Positions 37,237 to 46,244 of a stretch of 64,000 nucleotides of DNA are shown here, piece by piece. The position numbers were made by a program, and so were the translations under genes. Within the stretch, counting starts at the first letter, position 1. Each line of letters starts with the position of its first letter. Under the pieces are notes generated by a model. It did not search any database. It saw only the letters and a list, made by a program, of their open reading frames with translations, and was not told where the DNA came from. The DNA comes from Aneurinibacillus thermoaerophilus (GTDB lineage: Bacteria > Bacillota > Bacilli > Aneurinibacillales > Aneurinibacillaceae), in the NCBI RefSeq assembly GCF_900099925.1, contig NZ_FNDE01000017.1:1-64000 (forward strand). Direction: 5' to 3'.

Positions 37237-37256
37237 ATGGGCGGTATGATGTAATC
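37237..37256 (+). repeat. Right attachment site (attR)
   Basis: ATGGGCGGTATGATGTAATC, 19/20 identical with the groEL tail at 19949-19968. It still encodes the Met-Gly-Gly tail and stop in the groEL frame, and is followed by a groEL-type terminator, as expected for the displaced 3' end of the host gene. Confidence 0.82.
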
Positions 37257-37270
37257 GCCTCTGGGAGAAA

Positions 37271-37299
37271 CCCCTTCGAAGAAGTTCGAAGGGGTTTTT
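37271..37299 (+). terminator. Original groEL terminator, displaced by the prophage
   Basis: CCCCTTCGAA, GAAG loop, TTCGAAGGGG and five Ts: a perfect 10-bp stem directly behind attR. Confidence 0.93.
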
Positions 37300-37465
37300 G
37301 CATGCATTTCGCCGGATTGAGAGAAGAAGCAACATCATCTACAGTTCTGATTTTTTTTAATAAATTTATGGTATGACGAATGAAAAAGCAAAAGAAAAAG
37401 AATTTATATGAGGAAAATCCGAACAATTAGATAGAAAAGAGGGTTAAATTTTCATATTTTAGTGC

Positions 37466-37493
37466 TTGACTTTTCGAATACCTCTGGTAAACT
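37466..37493 (+). promoter_or_regulatory. Promoter of guaA
   Basis: TTGACT (37466), 16-base spacer, TAAACT (37488) just ahead of the purine riboswitch. Confidence 0.7.
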
Positions 37494-37503
37494 AAATTCG
37501 TTA

Positions 37504-37578
37504 AAGCCTCATATAATCTCAGGGATACGGCCTGAAAGTTTCTACCGAACGACCGTAAATCGTTCGACTATGAGGACA
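37504..37578 (+). promoter_or_regulatory. Purine riboswitch, guanine type
   Basis: Complete purine aptamer: P1 CCTCAT/ATGAGG (37507-37512 and 37570-37575), conserved ATAATC, P2 with GTTTCTACC, P3 with CCGTAAAT, and CGACTATG at the 3' junction. The specificity nucleotide is C in GACTAT; adenine switches have T there. It should turn off guaA when guanine or hypoxanthine is plentiful. Confidence 0.95.
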
Positions 37579-37589
37579 GATAGCTGTGC

Positions 37590-37638
37590 ACCAGGTTTCT
37601 GTCTCTATACTTTTTTATAGAAAGCCTGGTTTTTGTTT
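37590..37638 (+). terminator. Riboswitch expression platform
   Basis: ACCAGGTTTCT (37590-37600) pairs with AGAAAGCCTGGT (37619-37630) and is followed by Ts. This is the off-state terminator of the guanine switch; the antiterminator would use the 3' strand of P1. Confidence 0.85.
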
Positions 37639-37720
37639 TTTTATAGGAAAAAATAAAAATGCTAAAATGTTTGTTATGCTTATAGATGCAGCGATTTATA
37701 CAGAGGAGGATTTTACAAAG

Positions 37721-39259
37721 ATGGACAAGCCGAAAGAGTTAGTTGTAGTTCTTGATTTCGGAGGACAGTATAATCAGTTGATTGCACGTCGTGTTCGTGA
37801 TCTTGGTGTATTTAGTGAACTTATACCTTATAACACTCCGGTTGAAGAATTGGAAAAGCTGAATCCAAAAGGGATTATCTTCTCCGGCGGTCCAGCGAGC
37901 GTATATGCCGAAGGAGCGCCACAGTGCGACACCCGCATTTATGACATGGGAGTGCCGATTCTGGGTATTTGCTATGGTATGCAGTTAATGTCTCACAATC
38001 TGAAAGGGAAAGTGGAACGCGCGGGCGTGCGTGAATACGGGCGTTCCGATATTTCCATTCATAATGATTCCCTGTTCTTTAAAGGGCTCGACAAAACGGA
38101 AACAGTATGGATGAGCCACTCAGACAAAGTAATCGAGGTGCCTGAAGGTTTCCAGATTGACGCTAGCAATGAAGCGTGTCCGGTAGCAGCTATCAGCCAT
38201 CCGGTGAAGAAGTTCTACGGTGTCCAATTTCACCCGGAAGTTCGTCATTCCGTACGCGGCAGCGAGATGCTGAAGAACTTCCTGTTCGAAATCTGCAAAT
38301 GCGAAGGCAATTGGTCGATGGAAAACTACATCGATATGATGGTAGAAGAGATTCGCCAAAAAGTCGGCAACAAAAAAGTGCTCTGCGCACTGAGCGGTGG
38401 CGTGGACTCTTCCGTAGTGGCCGTGCTTATTCATAAAGCGATTGGTGATCAGTTAACATGCATGTTTGTCGACCATGGTTTGTTGCGTAAGGGTGAAGCG
38501 GAAAGCGTAATGGAGACGTTCGCTGAGAAATTCCAGATGAACGTGATTAAAATCGATGCCCGCGAACGCTTCTTGAATAAGCTGAAAGGCGTATCTGATC
38601 CTGAGAAAAAACGTAAGATTATCGGTAACGAATTTATTTATGTGTTTGAAGAGGAAGCCAGCAAGCTGAAAGACATGGACTTCCTTGCCCAGGGTACGCT
38701 GTACACAGATATCATCGAGAGCGGTACGGCAACGGCACAGACAATTAAGTCACACCACAATGTAGGTGGCTTGCCGGAAGATATGAAGTTTGAGCTTATC
38801 GAACCATTAAACAAATTGTTTAAAGACGAAGTGCGCAAGGTGGGCGAAGAGCTTGGTCTGCCACGCGAAATCGTATGGCGCCAGCCATTCCCAGGCCCAG
38901 GTCTTGGAATTCGCGTGCTGGGTGAAGTTACGGAAGAGAAGTTAGAGATTGTACGCGAATCTGACTATATTTTGCGTGATGAAATCAAAAAAGCAGGTCT
39001 GGAGCAAGACATCTGGCAATACTTCACCGTGCTTCCGGATATTCGTAGCGTAGGTGTTATGGGAGATGGACGTACGTACGATTATACGGTTGGCATTCGT
39101 GCCGTTACATCAATTGACGGGATGACAGCTGACTGGGCGCGTATTCCGTATGAAGTGCTGGAGAAGATTTCAGTGCGCATTGTAAATGAAGTTCCGCATG
39201 TAAATCGTGTCGTTTATGACATTACGTCGAAACCGCCGGCAACGATTGAGTGGGAGTAA
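37721..39259 (+). CDS. guaA: GMP synthase (glutamine-hydrolysing)
   Basis: Enzyme of 512 residues, the standard length. N-terminal glutaminase with catalytic Cys in [11 protein letters not shown] and His/Glu in VQFHPEV; ATP pyrophosphatase P-loop [10 protein letters not shown]-terminal dimerisation domain. It converts XMP to GMP. ATG 37721 follows AGAGGAGG; the longer frame upstream runs through the riboswitch terminator and is not coding. Confidence 0.97.
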   Translation: MDKPKELVVVLDFGGQYNQLIARRVRDLGVFSELIPYNTPVEELEKLNPKGIIFSGGPASVYAEGAPQCDTRIYDMGVPILGICYGMQLMSHNLKGKVERAGVREYGRSDISIHNDSLFFKGLDKTETVWMSHSDKVIEVPEGFQIDASNEACPVAAISHPVKKFYGVQFHPEVRHSVRGSEMLKNFLFEICKCEGNWSMENYIDMMVEEIRQKVGNKKVLCALSGGVDSSVVAVLIHKAIGDQLTCMFVDHGLLRKGEAESVMETFAEKFQMNVIKIDARERFLNKLKGVSDPEKKRKIIGNEFIYVFEEEASKLKDMDFLAQGTLYTDIIESGTATAQTIKSHHNVGGLPEDMKFELIEPLNKLFKDEVRKVGEELGLPREIVWRQPFPGPGLGIRVLGEVTEEKLEIVRESDYILRDEIKKAGLEQDIWQYFTVLPDIRSVGVMGDGRTYDYTVGIRAVTSIDGMTADWARIPYEVLEKISVRIVNEVPHVNRVVYDITSKPPATIEWE

Positions 39260-39294
39260 GTATAATTCGCGAGAGAAAAGGAAGAAAAGAGAAG

Positions 39295-40671
39295 ATGGAT
39301 AAGCTGTTCAGGTTGAAAGAGAATAACACGAATGTGCGTACGGAGCTTATCGCTGGTATTACCACGTTCATCACAATGGCATATATTCTAATCGTCAATC
39401 CGCTCACACTAACGGCCGGAGGGGCCACAGGCATGGATTTCAATGCTGTGTTTGTGGCTACCGCGCTTGGCGCGGGTCTTGTCACGATTATGATGGGATT
39501 GTTCGTGAACTATCCCATCGCGCTGGCACCTGGCATGGGTTTAAACGCATATTTCGCTACTGTCGTCATAAGTTCGGGGGGAGCCATTACCTGGCAAATC
39601 GCGCTCGCTTCTGTGTTTATTTCCGGTATTATCTTTTTTATTCTGACGATTACAAAAGTCCGGCAATTATTGCTGGACGCGGTTCCGGAATCTATCCGTG
39701 CGGCGATTACGGTAGGTATCGGTTTGTTTATTACGATTATCGGATTCAAGACAAGCGGCCTACTGACCGGTTTTTATATTGGAAAAGAGGGAGCAAAACC
39801 ATTTACGGAGATGTCGCCGAATGACTGGCTTCTCCAACTTGGCAACTTTGTTGGACATAAAGAGATTTTGCTGACGATTATTGGTTTGCTGCTTACAAGC
39901 ATTTTGATGGTCATGCGTGTACAGGCCGCGATTTTGTTAGGAATTGTTGTGACGACGATCATCGGTATTCCGATGGGGGTAACCAATCTATCCTCTTTGA
40001 CAACCGCTCAGTGGGTGCCTGATTTCAGTAATCTGGCCATTGGACAGATGGATTTGGCAGGTGCGCTGAATGCAGGATTGTTAACGATTGTATTTACGTT
40101 TACGTTTGTCGAATTGTTCGATACATTCGGTACGTTGACGGGTACGGCCGCCAAAGCGGGCTTGCTGGATAAACCGGATGCAAAAAAACGCATCGGGCGT
40201 GCAATGCTGGTGGATGCTGGCGGGGTAAGCCTTGGCGCGTTACTTGGCACAAGTACCATTACGGCATATGTAGAAAGTGCAGCAGGTGTAGGCCAGGGTG
40301 GACGTACGGGTCTTACTTCAGTTACAACGGGCATCTTGTTTTTGCTTGCTTTATTCCTCGCTCCGCTTGCGTTGGTTGTTCCGGCTCAGGCGACGGCTCC
40401 GGCGCTTATCATTGTAGGTGTGCTTATGATGGGCGCAGTACGCGGCGTTGAATGGGATAACATGGTATACGCTATCCCGTCGTTTTTTACCATTGTGATG
40501 ATGCCGCTGACATCTTCCATTGCTAACGGAATTTCGTTCGGTATCGTGTTCTACGTTATTCTCGCTACTGCGAACAATCTTGCTGGAGGCAGGAATAAGA
40601 TTCATTGGCTTATGTGGATTCTTGCGCTGCTTATCATTGCGAGGTTTTTATTCATTGACATTAACGCATAA
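39295..40671 (+). CDS. NCS2-family purine permease (AzgA/PbuG-like)
   Basis: Membrane protein of 458 residues with about 12-14 segments. It has ELIAGITTFITMAYIL at the N-terminus, GMGLNAYFA, the TFVELFDTFGTLTG motif and DAGGVSLGALLGTSTITAY, typical of hypoxanthine/guanine/adenine permeases. ATG 39295 has AAAGGAAG upstream. Being 35 bases after guaA with no terminator between, it is very likely under the same guanine riboswitch. Confidence 0.93.
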   Translation: MDKLFRLKENNTNVRTELIAGITTFITMAYILIVNPLTLTAGGATGMDFNAVFVATALGAGLVTIMMGLFVNYPIALAPGMGLNAYFATVVISSGGAITWQIALASVFISGIIFFILTITKVRQLLLDAVPESIRAAITVGIGLFITIIGFKTSGLLTGFYIGKEGAKPFTEMSPNDWLLQLGNFVGHKEILLTIIGLLLTSILMVMRVQAAILLGIVVTTIIGIPMGVTNLSSLTTAQWVPDFSNLAIGQMDLAGALNAGLLTIVFTFTFVELFDTFGTLTGTAAKAGLLDKPDAKKRIGRAMLVDAGGVSLGALLGTSTITAYVESAAGVGQGGRTGLTSVTTGILFLLALFLAPLALVVPAQATAPALIIVGVLMMGAVRGVEWDNMVYAIPSFFTIVMMPLTSSIANGISFGIVFYVILATANNLAGGRNKIHWLMWILALLIIARFLFIDINA

Positions 40672-40683
40672 CTCTATTGAAGT

Positions 40684-40722
40684 AAAAAAGCATCGGTTTT
40701 CACTTGAAGCCGATGCTTTTTT
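40684..40722 (+). terminator. Terminator after the purine permease
   Basis: GCATCGG, 13-base loop, CCGATGC, flanked by six As and six Ts; bidirectional in form. Confidence 0.92.
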
Positions 40723-41008
40723 CACTTCGGAAAGATACAAGCTCGAGTTTTGTCGAATTTTTTTCTTAAATTATTAGAAAAGTTAGATCAATCTGTTGTA
40801 CAATTTTAACATAAGTAGCGAGAAGTCTTCTTTCTCTTATAGATGGGAGATGAATCATTTTTTCTTTTGTATTTATTTCTGCAACTGGAGGGAGGTTCAT
40901 TAGGAATATTTAGTTCGACAGCGAAGCTTGTAAAGAATTGCGATTTGCCGTTTGCTTGAAAGGAGCCTTAAAGTAGGCGTATATAAACCGGGAGGAGATG
41001 GGGAGGCG
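40723..41008. other. Leader region of the HD-GYP gene
   Basis: No gene or known RNA motif recognised. Several AG-rich stretches (GGAGGGAGG near 40888, GGGAGGAG near 40990) look like ribosome sites but head no convincing reading frame except the downstream gene. Confidence 0.35.
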
Positions 41009-42139
41009 ATGGGCTTTTTCCCTTTTGCGACCGATAATATAAAAGAAAAAATGTGGATTGAAACATTTAGCGTGCTAATTGTTGATGACGAAGAATGCCA
41101 TTTAGATATTATCGAGCAATTTTTATCCGAAAGAAACTATCGTGTGTTTTCCGCTTGCACGGGCACGGAGGCGCTGTGCATTCTTGAGAATGAAGATATC
41201 GATTTGGTTCTGCTTGACATTGCGATGTCTAGCATGGACGGATACAGAGTGCTTCGTGAAATCAGAGCGATGAAAGAGCGGTATATTCCTGTCATTATGC
41301 TTACTTCGTTTGATAGTAAAGAAGATAAAATCAAAGCGCTGGAGGAAGGTAGCGACGATTTTTTGAACAAGCCTATTGATAAGTATGAGATGTATGCAAG
41401 GGTGCAAACGTTGCTACGCATGCGCCACTATTCTAAACAAATGGCTGTCGCCAAACAGCGCTTGGAAAACGAAGTGGCGCGTCAGACGGCCGAGTTGCAG
41501 CAAGCGCTTAACGAGCTGCAATTGTTGAATAGCAAATTGGCGGACAGTCATCGAGAGATCGTAGAACGTTTGTCGGCAGCTGCCGAGTTTAAAGATCCAG
41601 AAACAGCAGCCCACATTCAGCGCATTAGCCATTACTGTGGGGTAGTGGCCCGGGCAATGGGCATGGGTGAAGAAGAGGTTAATCTGATGATTCAAGCCAG
41701 TCCCATGCACGATATCGGGAAAATTGGCGTACCCGATCGTATTCTTCTTAAGCCGGGAAAGTTGACGAAAGAAGAATTTGAGAAGATGAAACAACATACC
41801 GTAATCGGACATAAAATTTTAAGTGGTTCCGATTCGCAGTTGCTTAAACTGGCGAGTGAAATCGCATTATCACACCATGAGAAATATGACGGAACCGGGT
41901 ATCCACGTGGTTTGTCTGGCGCCGATATTCCGCTGAGCGGAAGAATTGTGGCCGTTGTAGATGTGTTTGACGCTTTGACAAGCCGCAGGCCGTATAAAGC
42001 GCCATATCCAAATGAGAAAGCGTATGAAATCATTCGCCAGGGAAGCGGAACACATTTTGATCCCTTGATTGTGCGGCTATTTTTTGAAAATCTTTCTGAA
42101 ATTTTACGTATTCAACAGCAATATCAAGATGAACGGTAA
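41009..42139 (+). CDS. Response regulator with HD-GYP domain
   Basis: Protein of about 376 residues: receiver domain (VLIVDDEECHLD, phospho-acceptor Asp in VLLDIAMSSMDG, Lys in FLNKPIDKYE), coiled coil (about 150-195), then HD-GYP with MHDIGKIGVPDRIL and HHEKYDGTGYPRG. HD-GYP domains hydrolyse cyclic di-GMP, or related dinucleotides; residues look intact. No partner histidine kinase is adjacent. The start is uncertain: ATG 41009 or ATG 41051 (MWIETFSVLIVDD). Confidence 0.88.
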   Translation: MGFFPFATDNIKEKMWIETFSVLIVDDEECHLDIIEQFLSERNYRVFSACTGTEALCILENEDIDLVLLDIAMSSMDGYRVLREIRAMKERYIPVIMLTSFDSKEDKIKALEEGSDDFLNKPIDKYEMYARVQTLLRMRHYSKQMAVAKQRLENEVARQTAELQQALNELQLLNSKLADSHREIVERLSAAAEFKDPETAAHIQRISHYCGVVARAMGMGEEEVNLMIQASPMHDIGKIGVPDRILLKPGKLTKEEFEKMKQHTVIGHKILSGSDSQLLKLASEIALSHHEKYDGTGYPRGLSGADIPLSGRIVAVVDVFDALTSRRPYKAPYPNEKAYEIIRQGSGTHFDPLIVRLFFENLSEILRIQQQYQDER

Positions 42140-42144
42140 GAGCC

Positions 42145-42171
42145 AGAGCCTAGAATAGGCTCTTTTTTTTG
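42145..42171 (+). terminator. Terminator after the HD-GYP gene
   Basis: AGAGCCTA GAA TAGGCTCT with eight Ts. Confidence 0.93.
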
Positions 42172-42192
42172 GATAAAAATGGGCGGACGTCC

Positions 42193-42221
42193 AAACAGTC
42201 TGCCTGTTCAGGACATAGTAT
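42193..42221 (+). promoter_or_regulatory. SigK/SigE-like promoter of the first YjcZ-type gene
   Basis: AAAC (42193) and CATAGTAT (42214) are 17 bases apart, fitting the SigK pattern AC-N16/17-CATAnnnT. The same arrangement recurs at 42543-42571 before a paralog, which strengthens it. Confidence 0.5.
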
Positions 42222-42274
42222 GTAACATGCCAAGTGATTCAAGGGCCTTGCTGAAGGGAGGGTATCGACACAAC

Positions 42275-42361
42275 GTGAGTTGCTGAAATGGAGATAAAGT
42301 TGGGGTGATTTTAATCCTCTTTATTCTGCTGGTGGTAATCGCTTGCTCGTGTAATAGCTAA
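42275..42361 (+). pseudogene. YjcZ-type sporulation peptide with an in-frame stop
   Basis: A 28-codon reading frame from GTG 42275 aligned with its two paralogs: VSC, then TGA at codon 4, then NGDKVGVILILFILLVVIACSCNS. The paralogs have MSCSGGFGEEIGVILV and MSFFNGDDVIGVILV. The core hydrophobic segment and Cys-x-Cys end are conserved although the start is cut. Initiation at an internal GTG (GVILIL) cannot be excluded. Confidence 0.6.
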
Positions 42362-42390
42362 ATTCCTAATAAGAAGGAAGGGTGAGGCAA

Positions 42391-42483
42391 ATGAGTTGTT
42401 CTGGAGGATTTGGAGAAGAGATTGGCGTAATTCTGGTGTTGTTCATCTTGCTTGTAATTATTGCTTGCGCCTGTGACCGATGA
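42391..42483 (+). CDS. YjcZ-family sporulation membrane peptide
   Basis: 30 residues, MSCSGGFGEEIGVILVLFIL then LVIIACACDR. One membrane segment with the Gly-Val-Ile-Leu and Cys-Ala-Cys features of YjcZ-type proteins, which occur in endospore formers in multiple copies and are thought to be made late in sporulation. ATG 42391 has GAAGGAAGGGTGAGG upstream. Confidence 0.8.
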   Translation: MSCSGGFGEEIGVILVLFILLVIIACACDR

Positions 42484-42542
42484 AGAAAAAATAGGTATCC
42501 GCCGATTTTTCTGCCAGATAACAACGGGGTAGGCGGGTGTCC

Positions 42543-42571
42543 AAACCCTTACCGGTCAGGTGGCATACGTT
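42543..42571 (+). promoter_or_regulatory. SigK/SigE-like promoter of the third YjcZ-type gene
   Basis: AAAC (42543-42546), 17 bases, CATACGTT (42564-42571). Same layout and surrounding bases (CCAAAC ... CAGG) as at 42191. Confidence 0.5.
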
Positions 42572-42632
42572 GTAATACGGGTGATTGAACCCCCTGATGC
42601 TTTAGACAGCACGCTAGAAAGGGGTGAAATGA

Positions 42633-42722
42633 ATGAGCTTTTTCAATGGAGATGACGTAATCGGTGTGATTCTGGTGTTGTTTATCCTGCTTGTTATTAT
42701 CGCTTGCGCTTGCGATAGTTAA
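42633..42722 (+). CDS. YjcZ-family sporulation membrane peptide
   Basis: 29 residues, MSFFNGDDVIGVILVLFILL then VIIACACDS. Paralog of the two upstream peptides. ATG 42633 follows AAAGGGGTGAAATGA. A strong terminator follows. Confidence 0.82.
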   Translation: MSFFNGDDVIGVILVLFILLVIIACACDS

Positions 42723-42742
42723 TGCATAACATAACATGCAGG

Positions 42743-42770
42743 AAGACCGCCTTTCGGGCGGTCTTTTTTG
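42743..42770 (+). terminator. Terminator after the YjcZ-type genes
   Basis: AAGACCGCC TTTC GGGCGGTCTT with a run of Ts. Confidence 0.94.
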
Positions 42771-42838
42771 GTGGCTAAAAAAGAGTTAGAATAGGGCTTG
42801 GTATGCGTCATGTTTTCTTTACTAGAATTTTGTAATAG

Positions 42839-42873
42839 CGAATAATATTATTTAAAAAAACGTTAAATGTTCG
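42839..42873. promoter_or_regulatory. PurR operator (paired PurBoxes) of the pur operon
   Basis: CGAATAATA (42839-42847) and TAAATGTTCG (42864-42873) are inverted and separated by 16 bases, matching the Bacillus PurBox pair (CGAAYATTA-N16/17-TAATRTTCG), the second box being the better (complement CCGAACATTT). It ends ten bases before the -35. PurR repression is relieved by PRPP. Confidence 0.72.
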
Positions 42874-42882
42874 GTAATTTCC

Positions 42883-42911
42883 TTGACGAGCCTTGATTTG
42901 CTTGTTAAACT
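42883..42911 (+). promoter_or_regulatory. Promoter of the pur operon
   Basis: TTGACG, 17-base spacer, TAAACT: a SigA-type promoter directly before the ykkC-class RNA. Confidence 0.8.
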
Positions 42912-42924
42912 AAAAGTGAATTAA

Positions 42925-43027
42925 GCGGAAAGTGAATCTAGGGTTCCGCAGCCGAAGGCAGAGCTGTAGGTCCGAGCGATTCAGGCGTGCGATAGCACGC
43001 TACACCGTAGGGATAAAAGCCCAGGCG
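42925..43027 (+). promoter_or_regulatory. ykkC-class riboswitch, probably PRPP-sensing (subtype 2b)
   Basis: Conserved ykkC blocks in order: CTAGGGTTCCGC, GTAGGTCCGAGCGAT, a GCGTGCGATAGCACGC stem, then ACCGTAGGGATAAAAGCCC. The family has guanidine, ppGpp, PRPP and nucleotide subtypes with similar cores. Upstream of purE the PRPP subtype is the established one. The last stem overlaps the terminator's 5' strand. Ligand is inferred from gene context, not from the sequence alone. Confidence 0.85.
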
Positions 43028-43076
43028 GTAGGTTTCCCGTTATTTAAGGGGAAATCTACCGCCTGGGCTTTTTTTG
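43018..43076 (+). terminator. Terminator of the PRPP riboswitch
   Basis: AGCCCAGGCGGTAGGTTTCCC pairs with GGGGAAATCTACCGCCTGGGCT and is followed by seven Ts. Its 5' strand shares GCCC with the aptamer, so ligand binding would prevent termination. Confidence 0.92.
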
Positions 43077-43306
43077 TCGTATAAGAAGGTATATGTTGCT
43101 TTATAGTGATAAAGAAACATATACTTTCTTTCCATAAGTAAATGAGGAAAAACATGCGAGGCGTGTGGTACGGAAGGAGAGAAAGACCGGCAACGTCCGC
43201 GAGCTTTTCTTGTGAAAATCATGAAGTAAGAAGAAAAAGCTAGCAGTCTCTGAGGTTTTTCTGACAAAGGAAACATACTAAGGGAAATAAGGGGGATTGC
43301 ATATAG

Positions 43307-43795
43307 ATGAATCAGCCGCTTGTAGGTGTGATTATGGGGAGCACGTCAGATTGGGATACGATGCAAGAAGCATGTGCCATTCTGGAAAAATTGAAAATAC
43401 CTTACGAAAAAAAGGTGGTATCCGCTCATCGGACACCGGATTTGATGTTTGAATACGCCGAGAAAGCAGAGGAACGCGGATTGGAAGTTATCATTGCGGG
43501 AGCTGGCGGCGCGGCGCACTTGCCGGGCATGGTCGCTTCCAAAACGGCGCTTCCGGTTATCGGCGTACCCGTGAAATCTTCAACGTTGAATGGCCTTGAC
43601 TCACTGCTTTCGATCGTGCAGATGCCAGGCGGTGTTCCGGTCGCCACAGTCGCGATTGGAAAGGCCGGAGCGATCAATGCAGGGTTGCTTGCCGCACAAA
43701 TCCTAGGAAACAAATATCCGGAAATTCGTGATTGTTTTATGGCGCATCGGGAGGCCGTTAAACAAAAAGTGCTGGAGGCGGAATTGCCATTATGA
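43307..43795 (+). CDS. purE: N5-carboxyaminoimidazole ribonucleotide mutase
   Basis: Protein of 162 residues; [20 protein letters not shown] and [13 protein letters not shown] are the PurE class I motifs. Converts N5-CAIR to CAIR. First gene of the pur operon; overlaps purK by four bases (ATGA). Confidence 0.97.
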   Translation: MNQPLVGVIMGSTSDWDTMQEACAILEKLKIPYEKKVVSAHRTPDLMFEYAEKAEERGLEVIIAGAGGAAHLPGMVASKTALPVIGVPVKSSTLNGLDSLLSIVQMPGGVPVATVAIGKAGAINAGLLAAQILGNKYPEIRDCFMAHREAVKQKVLEAELPL

Positions 43796-44928
43796 GTAAG
43801 AAAAAAATCATTACGCCTGGCGCCACGATTGGCGTACTCGGGGGAGGTCAACTGGGACGAATGATGGCGCTTGCTGGTCGCGCGCTCGGCTATCGTTTCG
43901 CTACGCTTGATCCGACAGAAGATTGCCCGTGTGCCCAGGTATCGGATAAGCACGTTGCGACCCGTTACGATGACGTCGAAGGAGCGATGGAACTGGCGCA
44001 GGCCAGCGATGTGATTACGTATGAATTTGAAAATGTGGATGCGGATGTAGCGGCGATTTTAGAGGAAAAATCATACGTGCCGCAAGGAAGCAGTCTTTTG
44101 CGTGTGACCCAGCACCGGATTCGGGAAAAATCAACGCTGGCTTCGTTCGGAATTCCGGTGGCTCCTTTCCGTGTCATAGAGAATGAGCAAGATGCGGATC
44201 ATGCGATTCGCGAATTGGGAGTGCCGGCGGTTATGAAAACGGCGACCGGCGGTTACGATGGAAAAGGTCAATACGTTATTCGCCAGGCGGAAGAAGCCGT
44301 ATCCGCCTACCGCGAGCTTTCCAAAGCCGGTACGGAAATTATTATCGAACAATTCGTGCCTTTTACGAAAGAAATCTCGGTTATTGCGGCACGCAGTGTT
44401 TCGGGTGAAATTAGGACGTTTCCGGTGGCCGAGAACATTCACCGAGAAAATATTTTGCATCTGTCCATTGTTCCGGCGCGTATTACGGAAAATGTGACGG
44501 CACGCGCGGAGGAATTGGCTAAAACAATTGCAGAGAAGCTAGGAGTGGTCGGGCTAATCGCGGTGGAGATGTTCGTCACGGCGAACGATAAAGTGCTGGT
44601 TAATGAACTGGCGCCGCGCCCGCATAATTCAGGGCATTATACGATGGATGCTTGCGTGACTTCGCAGTTTGAGCAGCATATCCGCGCGATTTGTGATCTG
44701 CCGCTTGGAGATCCGAAGCTTTTAACCCCGGTTGTCATGGTCAATATTCTCGGCGAGCATCTTGAACATGTTCTTGATAAAATAGAGACGCTTCCTCGCT
44801 CCGCAAAACTGCACCTATATGGCAAAAAAGACAGCAAGCCGAAGCGGAAGATGGGACATATGAATGTCTTGGCGGAGTCGGTTGAGGTTGCGTTACAGCA
44901 AATAGAAGAATTACAAATCTGGGAGTAA
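43792..44928 (+). CDS. purK: N5-carboxyaminoimidazole ribonucleotide synthase
   Basis: ATP-grasp enzyme of 378 residues: [17 protein letters not shown] at the N-terminus, ATP-binding [14 protein letters not shown], and [14 protein letters not shown] at the Mg site. Makes N5-CAIR from AIR, ATP and bicarbonate, feeding PurE. Confidence 0.97.
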   Translation: MSKKKIITPGATIGVLGGGQLGRMMALAGRALGYRFATLDPTEDCPCAQVSDKHVATRYDDVEGAMELAQASDVITYEFENVDADVAAILEEKSYVPQGSSLLRVTQHRIREKSTLASFGIPVAPFRVIENEQDADHAIRELGVPAVMKTATGGYDGKGQYVIRQAEEAVSAYRELSKAGTEIIIEQFVPFTKEISVIAARSVSGEIRTFPVAENIHRENILHLSIVPARITENVTARAEELAKTIAEKLGVVGLIAVEMFVTANDKVLVNELAPRPHNSGHYTMDACVTSQFEQHIRAICDLPLGDPKLLTPVVMVNILGEHLEHVLDKIETLPRSAKLHLYGKKDSKPKRKMGHMNVLAESVEVALQQIEELQIWE

Positions 44929-44948
44929 ATCAAGGGAGGATACGTAAC

Positions 44949-46244
44949 ATGATTCCACGCTATACCCGCCCGGAGATGGCGGCGATTTGGACGGAAGAAA
45001 ACAAATTCAACGCATGGCTGAAAGTCGAAATTTTGGCCTGCGAAGCCTGGGCTGAACTGGGCGTTATTCCGAAAGAAGATGTTGAGAAGCTGTGGAAAAA
45101 CGCCCGCTTTGATATCCACCGCATTTATGAGATTGAACAGGAAACGCGCCATGATGTGGTGGCATTCACCCGGGCGGTATCGGAAACGATCGAAGGCGAT
45201 GAGAAAAAATGGATTCATTACGGCTTGACGTCTACCGATGTAGTGGACACCGCGCTTTCATACTTGCTTTTGCAGGCGAATGAAATTATCGAACGAGATC
45301 TTGTCCGCTTTATTGAAATTTTGAAGGAAAAAGCGCAAGAACACAAATATACCGTAATGATGGGACGTACGCACGGCGTACACGCAGAGCCGACTACGTT
45401 CGGTTTGAAAATGGCGCTCTGGTATGAGGAAATGAAGCGCAATCTTGAGCGGTTCCGCCGCGCGAAAGAAAACATTGCGGTTGGCAAAATTTCCGGCGCG
45501 GTCGGCACGTATGCCAACATCGACCCTTTTGTGGAAGCGTACGTGTGCAAAAAGCTCGGCTTGAAACCGGCACCGATTTCTACGCAAACGCTGCAGCGCG
45601 ACCGTCACGCCGAATACATGGCAGCGCTGGCGCTTATTGCGACATCGCTTGACAAGTTCGCAGTAGAAATTCGCGGTTTGCAGAAGAGCGAGACGCGGGA
45701 AGTGGAAGAAGCGTTCGCCAAGGGACAAAAAGGCTCTTCCGCGATGCCGCACAAGCGCAACCCGATTGGCAGCGAAAACATTTCCGGTCTGGCGCGTGTG
45801 ATTCGCGGACATATGCTGTCAGCTTACGAAAACGTTCCGCTCTGGCATGAGCGCGACATTTCCCATTCTTCTGTAGAACGCGTGATTTTACCGGACGCGA
45901 CGCAGTTGATCAACTACATGCTGAATCGCTTCGGCAACATCGTGAAAAACCTGACAGTATTCCCGGAAAATATGAAACGCAACATGGATCGTACCTTTGG
46001 CCTCATTTATTCGCAACGTGTTTTGCTCAAGTTGATTGATAAGGGCTTAAGCCGTGAGGAAGCGTACGATACGGTACAACCGCGCGCAATGCAAGCGTGG
46101 GAAGAACAACGTCCGTTTCGCGAGCTGATTGAAGCTGATGAGAAAGTAAAATCGTTGTTATCGAAAGAAGAAATCGACGATTGTTTTGATTATAGCTGGC
46201 ATCTGAAGCATGTAGACACGATTTTTGAGCGTCTCGGGTTATAA
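44949..46244 (+). CDS. purB: Adenylosuccinate lyase
   Basis: Protein of 431 residues of the fumarase/aspartase superfamily, with signature [11 protein letters not shown] and HGVHAEPTT. Acts twice: on SAICAR and on adenylosuccinate. ATG 44949 follows AAGGGAGGATACGTAAC. Confidence 0.97.
   Translation: MIPRYTRPEMAAIWTEENKFNAWLKVEILACEAWAELGVIPKEDVEKLWKNARFDIHRIYEIEQETRHDVVAFTRAVSETIEGDEKKWIHYGLTSTDVVDTALSYLLLQANEIIERDLVRFIEILKEKAQEHKYTVMMGRTHGVHAEPTTFGLKMALWYEEMKRNLERFRRAKENIAVGKISGAVGTYANIDPFVEAYVCKKLGLKPAPISTQTLQRDRHAEYMAALALIATSLDKFAVEIRGLQKSETREVEEAFAKGQKGSSAMPHKRNPIGSENISGLARVIRGHMLSAYENVPLWHERDISHSSVERVILPDATQLINYMLNRFGNIVKNLTVFPENMKRNMDRTFGLIYSQRVLLKLIDKGLSREEAYDTVQPRAMQAWEEQRPFRELIEADEKVKSLLSKEEIDDCFDYSWHLKHVDTIFERLGL

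Larger units (their letters stand above)
19969..37256. mobile_element. Degenerate prophage inserted in the 3' end of groEL
   Basis: About 17.3 kb between two near-identical 20-base att sites. It has the temperate-phage order: leftward integrase, ImmA-type protease and repressor; rightward replication genes, dUTPase, RuvC-like resolvase, ArpU, terminase. Portal, capsid, tail, lysis genes and most of the head protease are gone. Integrase, protease and terminase are broken, so the element should be immobile without help. It also carries an AT-rich cargo operon (27.3-33.2 kb) and an insertion sequence. Confidence 0.88.

Noticed and set aside
37586-37720. N-terminal extension of guaA
   Set aside because: It would translate the riboswitch terminator; the conserved start with AGAGGAGG is at 37721.
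42275-42361. Selenocysteine reading of the TGA in the first YjcZ-type copy
   Set aside because: No SECIS-like hairpin is evident and paralogs have Ser at this position; a nonsense mutation is simpler.
43077-43306. Second riboswitch between the PRPP-type leader and purE
   Set aside because: Only short AT-rich hairpins are visible; none match a known aptamer.
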